The notes under the pieces are model-generated. The model saw only the letters and a program-made list of their open reading frames with translations, did not search any database and had not been told where the DNA came from. From positions 1-38,866 of the forward strand of contig NJDO01000013.1 of assembly GCA_002254385.1 (NCBI GenBank): a stretch of DNA of 38,866 nt, given 5' to 3'. Made by a program: the position numbers and the translations under genes. Numbering within the stretch: the first letter of the stretch is position 1; every line of letters starts with the position of its first letter. The DNA comes from Thermoplasmatales archaeon ex4484_6 (GTDB taxonomy: Archaea; Thermoplasmatota; Penumbrarchaeia; Penumbrarchaeales; Penumbrarchaeaceae). Below are positions 15,632-21,729 of the stretch, in pieces.

Positions 15632-15734
15632 TATAAGAATGCTTAGAACACCTTAATATATTTAGCATAAAATCTAAGAAAAACATTCGAAGGGAATTAG
15701 AATCTCCCCGGCACCCATCAACTTATACCGAGAA

Positions 15735-17021
15735 TTATTGAGAAACAGCGTTCTCTTCAGAATCCCAATCCCATTTGATATCGCTCATGCCGCGGGAAAG
15801 AAGTTCGCTTATCAGATCCTCATTGCTGATATTCTTCAACTTGAAGCCGATCAAGGCTTTACGTGGATCTTTCCTCTTTTCCCGCTCATAGTTCGTCTGA
15901 TAATCTTCTCCCTTGGAAAGCATATGGTAAATAATTCGAAGGATCTTGTGCATTATTGCTACAATTGCTTTCTTCTTGCCCAATCTCGATTGTTTTTTCA
16001 GATATTGATCCCTGAACTCACTTCCCTTGGTTCGAACCGCAGCCCATGCTACCTCTCCCAAATATCTTCGAAGATATCGGTTTCCTTTGGAATTGCGACC
16101 ACTCTTGCGTTTGCCACCACTACTGTTGTTTCCAGGACAGACCTTTGCCCACGAACAGAGATTCTTGTCTTTGGGAAACCTGGACATATCATTCCCAATT
16201 TCGGAAATGATACCCCTGGCAGCTTTCATACCACATCCAGGAATGGTCTGAAGTCTTTTGATCACTGCCAGAAATGGCTTCATCTTCTCGTCAAGATCCT
16301 TTTCAAGCGATTCCAACTCTTCCTCAAGGAAAGTGAATTGTTTCCAGTATCGGAAAAGAATCCGACGATAATGATCCGACAACGGGAACCGTAGGGAATC
16401 TTTGATCTGGGGTATCTTTGATCTCAATCGCCTCTTTGCAAGTTCTGCAATTTCATCACCTGGCATACCTGCGATCAATCCCTGTATCATGGCACGACCA
16501 GAAACACCGAACAGATCACTCAGATGAGCATCAAGAGTGATGCTTGCTTCTCTGAGGGTCTTGGTTATTCTGTTCTTGACCCTCACTATATCCTCGGTGA
16601 TGTTTACATGTTGCCTGGTCAGATCCCTCAATTCTCTTACGTTCCGTGGTGGAATGAAACTTGGTATGATCGAACCCATTTGAAGAAATCGGGCGATCTG
16701 TTTTGCATCATCGGGATCCCTTTTCTTGCCTTTGAGTGGCTTGGTTTGTCTTGGATTGGCCACGATAACTTCGAATGAGTCTTCAAGAAATGAATACAAC
16801 ATTTGCCAGTAGCATCCTGTGCTTTCGAAAGCGACATGAGTTGTTTTCTTTTCTTTCAACCACTCGATCAGTTCCTCTATTCCATCCACGGTGTTGTCGA
16901 ATACCTTTGTTTCCCATTCGATAGTACCTTTTTTGGATGTGACGAATGTGCTTGCCCACAACTTGAGCGAGTCAATGTCAATGCCACAACCTCTTTTTAC
17001 CTGTTCGTAGATATCTTTCAT
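15735..17021 (-). CDS. IS110-family transposase (DEDD recombinase)
   Basis: The 428-residue protein has the N-terminal RuvC-like DEDD domain: GIDIDS with the first Asp, AFESTGCYW with the Glu, and KRDPDDAKQIARFLQ with the last two Asp. A coiled-coil linker follows, then the C-terminal transposase_20 domain with IPGCGMKAARGIISEIG (HhH-like) and the segment around CPGNNSSGGKRKSG. That segment includes the conserved Ser that forms a covalent DNA intermediate in this family, and YLRRYLGEVAWAA follows. All key residues are present and no frameshift is seen, so the enzyme is probably active. The ATG at 17021 is preferred; a TTG 11 codons upstream is also in frame but lies within the folded non-coding segment. 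The gene is visibly AT-richer than its neighbours. Confidence 0.93.
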   Translation of the reverse strand: MKDIYEQVKRGCGIDIDSLKLWASTFVTSKKGTIEWETKVFDNTVDGIEELIEWLKEKKTTHVAFESTGCYWQMLYSFLEDSFEVIVANPRQTKPLKGKKRDPDDAKQIARFLQMGSIIPSFIPPRNVRELRDLTRQHVNITEDIVRVKNRITKTLREASITLDAHLSDLFGVSGRAMIQGLIAGMPGDEIAELAKRRLRSKIPQIKDSLRFPLSDHYRRILFRYWKQFTFLEEELESLEKDLDEKMKPFLAVIKRLQTIPGCGMKAARGIISEIGNDMSRFPKDKNLCSWAKVCPGNNSSGGKRKSGRNSKGNRYLRRYLGEVAWAAVRTKGSEFRDQYLKKQSRLGKKKAIVAIMHKILRIIYHMLSKGEDYQTNYEREKRKDPRKALIGFKLKNISNEDLISELLSRGMSDIKWDWDSEENAVSQ

Positions 17022-17032
17022 GGCTAACGCCT

Positions 17033-17190
17033 CGGTTGGTGAAGGAGGTGACAAGCCAAAATGCGACTTTGGTACACGTGCTTGAAAGCAACAATGCGTG
17101 ATGCCGCGATGTCACCGGATCCCGGATCCAGTTTAGTTTACGGGGTCAAGAGCCTCCAAAAATAAACGGTCCTTTTTCCTTCACCAACCG
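17033..17190 (-). ncRNA. Candidate bridge RNA of the IS110-family element
   Basis: A 158-nt segment in the 5' non-coding end of the element, read in the transposase direction. CGGTTGGTGAAGGA (17033-17046) and TCCTTCACCAACCG (17177-17190) pair perfectly over 14 bp and close the whole segment. Stacked next to it, GGTGACA (17047-17053) pairs with TGTCACC (17110-17116) to close an inner domain of about 70 nt. That domain contains smaller stems CCAAA/TTTGG (17056-17060 with 17068-17072) and CACG/CGTG around a TGCT-TGAA-AGCA hairpin. The other half has GGATC/GATCC (17117-17129) and GTTTA/TAAAC stems. Inner-domain bases 17068-17075 and 17094-17101 are identical to the DNA outside the two inverted repeats, as guide loops would be. 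Expression and boundaries are not shown by sequence alone. Confidence 0.65.
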
Positions 17191-17224
17191 TAAAGGTTTG
17201 TTGGGACAAAAGAATTCGTTTCTT

Positions 17225-17240
17225 CTTGCGGTGGATTTTC
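17225..17240 (-). repeat. Right subterminal inverted repeat of the insertion element
   Basis: CTTGCGGTGGATTTTC on the plus strand, the exact inverted copy of 15616-15631. It lies about 204 bp upstream of the transposase ATG. Outside it come ATTC and then ATGCGTGA (17245-17252). Confidence 0.85.
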
Positions 17241-17716
17241 ATTCATGCGTGACGGGCCACCGGCCCATGAGGGTTTAGTATGAAGATTCGGTGAAATACA
17301 CCGAATCTTCACTCTTTTATTGTGAGCATCGATCAGCACAGGGTTTATGTTCATGAAGGTTTTTTTTATCAAATTGTTGATTCGATCGGTCCGGTCGTCG
17401 GCTATTTGGATAATGGAATAACGCTATATCACCGAACCTTCGGGGATTGGGATTATAGGTTCAGGGTTCGATGCTTTCGATCGGACCTTGATTATCTATT
17501 GAACTCCCGAATGCCGGTCGGATGAAGATGAACGTTGGCGAGAGGGTGAAGCTCCGGTGTGGTCCGCCGGATCTTCGTGAAATTCTGCGGACATCGATCA
17601 TTCAATTCTCTGCTGTTTTTCGAATGATTCGAACCACTTCGATACAACGGGTTAGGGGTTGGTGCATCCGGTCGAGGCCCGATCCGACCTGCGTTCAATG
17701 AAAGTCGATGTCCGTT
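17241..17716. other. Unassigned structured intergenic region
   Basis: This is 476 bp between the insertion element and the FTR gene, with no convincing gene. A 67-codon frame (17322-17525, GTG start) is open but has no recognisable motif. The region is rich in inverted repeats: GGGCC/GGCCC (17253-17265 region), the 12-bp hairpin at 17282-17310, GTCCGC/GCGGAC (17562-17567 with 17587-17592), ATCATTC/GAATGAT (17597-17603 with 17622-17628) and GGTCG/CGACC (17670-17674 with 17685-17689). An unannotated RNA or the remains of an older element are both possible. Confidence 0.45.
17282..17310 (+). repeat. Perfect 12-bp hairpin
   Basis: GAAGATTCGGTG and CACCGAATCTTC pair without mismatch around the loop AAATA, followed by ACTCTTTTATTG on the plus strand. 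It could be a terminator for a plus-strand transcript, or a processed structure. It is about 400 bp beyond the FTR stop, so it is not an obvious terminator of that gene. Confidence 0.65.
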
Positions 17717-18256
17717 TCAGAGGAACCTTTCGAACCGGTCCTTCTTCGCTTTGCACACCGGGCAGACGAGCGGAGGCTCCTCCCTTGCGCAGAGATATCC
17801 GCACACGGTGCACCGCCATACGGGGTACCTGAGATCGAGCCCGCTTCCCTGGGCTGAGGCCCGCGACCTCTCCCCTTCCACTTCCTTCATTCTTTCCCTC
17901 TCCTCCCTGGTGGGTCTCCTTTCTGGAATGGATCTTGCCTTCTTTCTGCCTTCCCTGATGTCGTCATCGACGTAGAGAGCGCAGTAGCAGGAACCGTATT
18001 CATCGAGATCCGCGTCCCTGTAATCGCAGGGGCATACGATGTCCCTGTCCTTCTCGATATCGCCGTCCGCTATCCTGCAGGGACAGGACCTGTATCCGTA
18101 TCTTCTCTCGTTAACGAGAAGTCCGAGGACGAGCTCCTTGGTGAATTCGGTGTCGGGGTTGAGGTGATATCCTCCGGCTTCCGCCTCCCTGTCAAGCTTC
18201 ACGAAGTTCCGCTCTATGACATCTTCATCGAAATACCACTGGTCATCTTCAGGCAT
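17717..18256 (-). CDS. Ferredoxin-thioredoxin reductase catalytic subunit fused to rubredoxin
   Basis: Redox enzyme that should use a 4Fe-4S cluster beside a disulfide to pass electrons from ferredoxin to a thioredoxin- or glutaredoxin-type partner. Residues 1-100 carry the FTR beta cysteine set: SCPC, then VCPCDYRD, then SCYCALYV, with spacing CPC-X14-CPC-X12-CYC. A charged linker (about 100-143, Arg/Glu-rich) leads to a C-terminal rubredoxin-like iron site, WRCTVCGY ... VCPVCKAKKDRFERF. Ordinary FTR catalytic subunits are about 110-120 residues, so the 179-residue length agrees with the fusion. Its start overlaps the end of the glutaredoxin gene by 8 nt, pointing to a functional pair. The partner ferredoxin is not in the window. 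Confidence 0.88.
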   Translation of the reverse strand: MPEDDQWYFDEDVIERNFVKLDREAEAGGYHLNPDTEFTKELVLGLLVNERRYGYRSCPCRIADGDIEKDRDIVCPCDYRDADLDEYGSCYCALYVDDDIREGRKKARSIPERRPTREERERMKEVEGERSRASAQGSGLDLRYPVWRCTVCGYLCAREEPPLVCPVCKAKKDRFERFL

Positions 18257-18536
18257 TTTCGAAAGCCTCCCGGATCTCCTCCTCCTGGAACCCCACTATC
18301 GTCCTCTTGTCATCGATTACGAGTGTGGGGAAGGAACATCTGGGATTGTATCTCCTGACATCCTTCTCGACCTCATCCCTTGTTTCCCTGTCCAGAAGGT
18401 CCATGAATATGTATCTGTATCCGATCCCCAGGCTGTCCAGGAGCCTCTTCGTTCTCCTGCACCAGACGCAGGTGCTCAGTGCGAACAGTTTCACATCCCC
18501 CTTCGGCTCTCCGTCGATCTCGGTGAATTCGTACAA
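18249..18536 (-). CDS. Glutaredoxin-like thiol oxidoreductase
   Basis: The 95-residue thioredoxin-fold protein has the active site CVWC in LFALSTCVWCRRTKRLL, followed by the cis-Pro strand SFPTLVIDD and a GFQEEEI helix start, all typical of glutaredoxins. An N-terminal extension of about 14 residues precedes the first strand. The start codon is TTG (18536); GGGAGG lies 7 nt before it. It follows the transporter permease by 18 bp and overlaps the FTR-rubredoxin gene, so FTR is its likely reductant. Many archaea lack glutathione, so thiol-disulfide exchange with proteins or metal-cofactor handling is more likely than glutathione chemistry. Confidence 0.87.
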   Translation of the reverse strand: MYEFTEIDGEPKGDVKLFALSTCVWCRRTKRLLDSLGIGYRYIFMDLLDRETRDEVEKDVRRYNPRCSFPTLVIDDKRTIVGFQEEEIREAFENA

Positions 18537-18554
18537 GCGAACGCCTCCCGGTGT

Positions 18555-19424
18555 TCAGGCTTTCCCCGGAAATGAAAAACGGGCCCTGATATAAATCCAT
18601 TTACCCAGAAGAGCGGCGATGAAACAGGCCCCCATCAACATCACGATGGTGGCACCCGGGGGTGTGTCGTAGGCTATGGAGGTGATGGTCCCCGCGGCGG
18701 TAAGCATAACCCCCATGATCGTCGAAAGGACCATCATCCTTGAAAGCCTCTTCGTGAAAAGGTTGGAAATGGCGGCCGGAATTGTCAGCATGGCAAGGAC
18801 GAGCACCACGCCCACGACCTTTATCAGTATCACGACGGTGAGGGCCGTCATCACAAGCATGACGAGGTTCAGGGCGGTGACCCTCACACCGGAAATGCGG
18901 GCGAACTCCGGGTCGAACGCGGTCATCTCCATGTCCTTGAACTTGAAAATGACTATCCCGTAGATGATGCCGGTGACACCTGCCATGATCATGAGGTCCC
19001 TGACGGATGTGAGAAGTATGTTGCCGAAAAGTATCGCCTCGAACGAGAGCACCTGGACCTTGTTCCGGTCCACCAGATTGATGAGGAGAACACCTGCAGC
19101 CATACCGACAACCCAGATGGCACCTATCGTGGAATCCTCCCGGTATCTCTTCTTGATGGATTCGGAGCCGAGCAGGAACGCCGCTCCTATGGCGGACAGG
19201 ATGGCTCCCAGCATGGGATCGAACCATGTGAGCCCGAGTCCCTGGAGGTAATACGCCAGACCTATACCCCCGAAAGCGGTGTGTGAGATGCCTCCTGCGA
19301 TGAAAACGTTCCTCCTCACGACGACCAGGGTCCCCATGACACCGCAGGCGAGTGCCGCAAGCATCCCCGCAATGAGCATTCTCTGGACGAAGGGAACGTC
19401 AAGGTATCCGATGATATTCAGCAT
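18555..19424 (-). CDS. Metal ABC transporter permease (ZnuB/MntB family)
   Basis: Membrane channel subunit of a divalent-metal importer. The 289-residue protein has about eight hydrophobic helices and the family's VVVRRNVFIAGGISHTAFGG segment after helix 2, then NLVMLVMTALTVVILIKVVG and LVLAMLTIPAAISNL, the conserved region facing the ATPase. Four in-frame Met codons are available; MLNIIGYLDVPFVQRMLIAG (19424) matches the normal family N-terminus and lies 13 bp after the ATPase stop with GGAAGTGG upstream. Earlier starts would overlap the ATPase gene. It is the third gene of the transporter operon. The metal cannot be read from the sequence; zinc, manganese and nickel are all possible. Confidence 0.88.
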   Translation of the reverse strand: MLNIIGYLDVPFVQRMLIAGMLAALACGVMGTLVVVRRNVFIAGGISHTAFGGIGLAYYLQGLGLTWFDPMLGAILSAIGAAFLLGSESIKKRYREDSTIGAIWVVGMAAGVLLINLVDRNKVQVLSFEAILFGNILLTSVRDLMIMAGVTGIIYGIVIFKFKDMEMTAFDPEFARISGVRVTALNLVMLVMTALTVVILIKVVGVVLVLAMLTIPAAISNLFTKRLSRMMVLSTIMGVMLTAAGTITSIAYDTPPGATIVMLMGACFIAALLGKWIYIRARFSFPGKA

Positions 19425-19437
19425 GTTTCCACTTCCG

Positions 19438-20211
19438 TCAATTTCCATGTTCATGTGGGGGGAGGACCCGGTGGGGTACACCGTGCGCTATCAGCTCCAC
19501 GGGGCACTGATAGGCTTCTTCGAGCATCTCCTGGTTTATAAGCGAGCCGTCCGTTCCGCCGTCGAACAGATGCCTGTTCATGCAGGCCAGGCTGCTCACA
19601 TGGGATGAGATGATCCCGATATCATGGGTCACAAGCACGATGGTCATATCATCGTTCAGCTCCGTCAGCAGCTTGTATATGGATTCCTCCATTCTGGCAT
19701 CCACTGAAGCCGTGGGCTCGTCAAGGAGCATCATCCTTGGCTCGGTGGAAAGGGCCCTTGCTATGAACACCCTCTGCTTCTGTCCTCCCGAAAGGGCCGC
19801 GATGTGATCGTCGATATGGTCGAGCATGTTCACCTTTTCGAGTGAATCCCTCACGGCTTCCAGGTCCTTTCTGGAATAGAAGGGCCTGTTCCCCTTGAAC
19901 CTTCTTCGTCCCATGAGCACAACGTGTTTGACGGTGATGGGGAAATCACGGTCGAACTGTGCATACTGGGGGACGTAACCGATGTATTTTCGTCCGTTCA
20001 CCGGTCCCTCGCCGTATATCCTGACGGTTCCCGAATACGGCGGGATCAGTCCGAGTATTGTCTTCAGAAGGGTGGACTTCCCGCCGCCGTTCGGTCCTAT
20101 GAGGCCGAAGAACTCACCGTGCCTGATGACAAGATCGACGTTCTCGATCACCACCTCTCCTTCGTAACCCGCAGAGAGATTCCGGATCTCCAGTGCCAGT
20201 TCATCTTTCAA
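19438..20211 (-). CDS. Metal ABC transporter ATP-binding protein (ZnuC/MntA family)
   Basis: Cytoplasmic ATPase of the importer. The 257-residue protein has Walker A GPNGGGKST, a Q-loop in YVPQYAQFD, signature LSGGQKQRVFIARAL, Walker B MLLDEPTASVD and the switch His in LVTHDIG. PQYAQFDRDFPITV after the Q-loop is characteristic of the ZnuC/MntA branch. The C-terminus is His-rich (HGVPHRVLPPHEHGN), which could bind the transported metal. It starts 24 bp after the binding-protein gene and ends 13 bp before the permease start. Confidence 0.92.
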   Translation of the reverse strand: MKDELALEIRNLSAGYEGEVVIENVDLVIRHGEFFGLIGPNGGGKSTLLKTILGLIPPYSGTVRIYGEGPVNGRKYIGYVPQYAQFDRDFPITVKHVVLMGRRRFKGNRPFYSRKDLEAVRDSLEKVNMLDHIDDHIAALSGGQKQRVFIARALSTEPRMMLLDEPTASVDARMEESIYKLLTELNDDMTIVLVTHDIGIISSHVSSLACMNRHLFDGGTDGSLINQEMLEEAYQCPVELIAHGVPHRVLPPHEHGN

Positions 20212-20235
20212 GGTCTCACCGTTCCCGTCAATCGT

Positions 20236-21159
20236 TCACCCGTCATTGAAAGCTTCTTCCAGGTTCTCCGCAAGGGTCCTGAGATTGTTCATGTAATCGG
20301 ATGCGAGCGGATCCGCCGTGAGAACCTTTCCGTCTATGGCATCTGCTATCTTCCTTGCCGAGGAGCTGTCGAACTGGGGCTCCACCAGAACAACTGTGAT
20401 ATTCTCCTTCCTTGCCCTGTCTATGAGGGCGGAGACCGTCTGTGGACCGGGTTCGCCCCCTTCTTCCTGAACACTGACCTGGATCAGCCCGAAGGCATCC
20501 GCGAAGTAACCGAAGGAGGGGTGATATGTGAGGAAGCTCCTTCCCCGGAATTCATCCAGAACGGAGCTGACATGTTCTATGGTCGCATTGAGCTCCTCCA
20601 TGTAGGATCCGTGGTTTGCCCTGTATATTTCCTCGTTCTCCGGATCGCGGGCGATCAGCGCCTCGAGTACATTGTCCGCCATCCTTGCCATGCTGTACGG
20701 GTCCATCCATATGTGGGGGTCCGTTCCGTCCCGTTCGGTTCCTGAACGGTTTGAAATATCGAACCTTCCGGGACCGTGATCCTCTAACGACACTATCTCG
20801 ATTCCGCTGGACATGTCCACGACATCCATCTGCCTGTTCGTCTCCCGTATCGTGTCCATGTTCCGGAGCTCGAATTCTATGCCCGATCCCATCTCGAAGT
20901 AGATATCCGCTTCGGCCACCTTCATCATCTGGTTTGGTGTGGGAGAGTACGTGTGGGGTTCCATGTTCTCCGGCACCATCACAACGATCTCCGCGTCTTC
21001 CTTCGCGATCCTCTCGACCACTTCCTTCTGCGGACCTATGGATACGATCATGAGGTCCAGCTCCCCGTCGTTTCGATCCTCCATGCAGCCCGAGAGAGCG
21101 AGCAGGACCGACGAGGATACCAGGATCATCAGAATCATGAACGGTTCCGGTCTGTTCAA
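20236..21159 (-). CDS. Metal-binding lipoprotein of the ABC importer (ZnuA/SsuA-type cluster A-I)
   Basis: Extracellular metal-capture protein. It starts with a short signal peptide and a lipobox, VLLALSGC, so the mature protein is probably lipid-anchored. Candidate metal ligands follow the family: the first His in MEPHTYSPTP, the second in DPHIWMDP, the third in LTYHPSFGYFADAFG, and a final acidic residue in VEPQFDSSSARKIA. There is a short His/Asp-containing loop (LEDHGPG) but not the long His-rich loop of many zinc proteins. The start is taken as TTG at 21159 because a full GGAGGTGA site lies 5 nt upstream; a GTG 8 codons earlier lacks one. It is the first gene of the operon and is divergent from nikR. 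Confidence 0.88.
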   Translation of the reverse strand: MNRPEPFMILMILVSSSVLLALSGCMEDRNDGELDLMIVSIGPQKEVVERIAKEDAEIVVMVPENMEPHTYSPTPNQMMKVAEADIYFEMGSGIEFELRNMDTIRETNRQMDVVDMSSGIEIVSLEDHGPGRFDISNRSGTERDGTDPHIWMDPYSMARMADNVLEALIARDPENEEIYRANHGSYMEELNATIEHVSSVLDEFRGRSFLTYHPSFGYFADAFGLIQVSVQEEGGEPGPQTVSALIDRARKENITVVLVEPQFDSSSARKIADAIDGKVLTADPLASDYMNNLRTLAENLEEAFNDG

Positions 21160-21204
21160 CTGTCTCACCTCCGCGAGCACCACCGCAATTGGCAGTGGAG
21201 CTAT

Positions 21205-21276
21205 TAATATTTAATTACTAACAGCACTAATGTTATTAACATTCTGGTAAAAAATTAAAAAAAGTTATTAAACATT
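21205..21276. promoter_or_regulatory. Shared promoter/operator between the metal transporter and nikR
   Basis: An AT-rich segment between divergent genes. It holds a perfect 15-bp palindrome AATGTTA-T-TAACATT (21229-21243) and a second copy of its core, GTTATTAAACATT (21264-21276), spaced 32 bp from GTTATTAACATT (21232-21243), about three helical turns. TTAATATTTAATTA (21205-21215 region) can serve as TATA for the transporter and AAAAAATTAAAAA (21249-21261) for nikR. NikR is a tetramer that binds paired half-sites, so two spaced copies are a reasonable operator, but the sequence does not match the E. coli GTATGA-N16-TCATAC site. Confidence 0.55.
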
Positions 21277-21303
21277 GACACCTTTCATCCACCGAGGTTT
21301 GGT

Positions 21304-21687
21304 ATGCCGGTCGTAAGTGTATCCCTTACAGAGAAGAACCTGGAGGTTATAGACAGGCTGCAGGAGATCTTCGGATTGAAGGGAAGAAGCGAGGCTGTCA
21401 GGGCCTGTCTGAGATCCGCGGAGGACGAGATAAGGGAGAGGGAGGGAATGACGGGGGATGTCGAGGGTGTCCTCATCGTGGTCCATGATTCCCATGATTC
21501 CAGGGGGCTGGACAATATAAGACACCTGCACATGGACCTCATCGGGACACAGATACATTCTCATCTGAGGAACGACAAGTGCCTGGAGGTTTTCATAGTG
21601 AGGGGAGAGTCCCGCCGTATAAGAGACATGATCAACCTGTTTCGCGGAAGCGAGGACCTCGAATACGTCAAGTTCGTTCAATCCTGA
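21304..21687 (+). CDS. nikR: NikR-family nickel-responsive regulator
   Basis: A 127-residue ribbon-helix-helix repressor. Residues 3-40 form the DNA-binding domain (VVSVSLTEKNLEVIDRL, then KGRSEAVRACLR). Residues 53-127 are the ACT-like metal-sensing domain. The nickel ligands of E. coli NikR (His76, His87, His89, Cys95) are matched exactly in spacing by His74, His85, His87 and Cys93 (IHSHLRNDKC). It is divergent from the metal ABC importer and shares its promoter region, so it very likely controls that operon and itself. This points to nickel as the sensed metal, although the importer belongs to the zinc/manganese family. Confidence 0.93.
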   Translation: MPVVSVSLTEKNLEVIDRLQEIFGLKGRSEAVRACLRSAEDEIREREGMTGDVEGVLIVVHDSHDSRGLDNIRHLHMDLIGTQIHSHLRNDKCLEVFIVRGESRRIRDMINLFRGSEDLEYVKFVQS

Positions 21688-21729
21688 GTCCGGAAGGGAG
21701 GATCCGTCTTCCTTTCGAACCTCCGTCGA

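Larger units (their letters stand above)
15616..17240 (-). mobile_element. IS110-family insertion element, about 1.6 kb
   Basis: One transposase gene lies between perfect 16-bp inverted repeats (15616-15631 and 17225-17240, GAAAATCCACCGCAAG). In the element's own orientation (minus strand) the 5' non-coding part is about 204 nt and the 3' part about 103 nt. IS110-family elements are moved by a DEDD recombinase guided by a bridge RNA. The IS110 group has long 5' ends with the RNA, whereas IS1111-group members have subterminal inverted repeats and the RNA at the 3' end. This element mixes the two, with repeats like IS1111 and a long structured 5' end like IS110. The true ends may lie a few bases outside the repeats. 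No target-site duplication is visible, as expected for this family. Confidence 0.85.

Noticed and set aside
17322..17525. A 67-codon open frame with a GTG start right of the insertion element
   Set aside because: No ribosome site, no recognisable motif, AT-rich hairpin-rich surroundings, and part of it (17461-17496) is a diverged DNA repeat. Not supported as a gene.
17611..17700. Possible tRNA-like segment (TTCGAA with flanking inverted repeats)
   Set aside because: No acceptor stem, D-arm and anticodon arm could be assembled with proper spacing.
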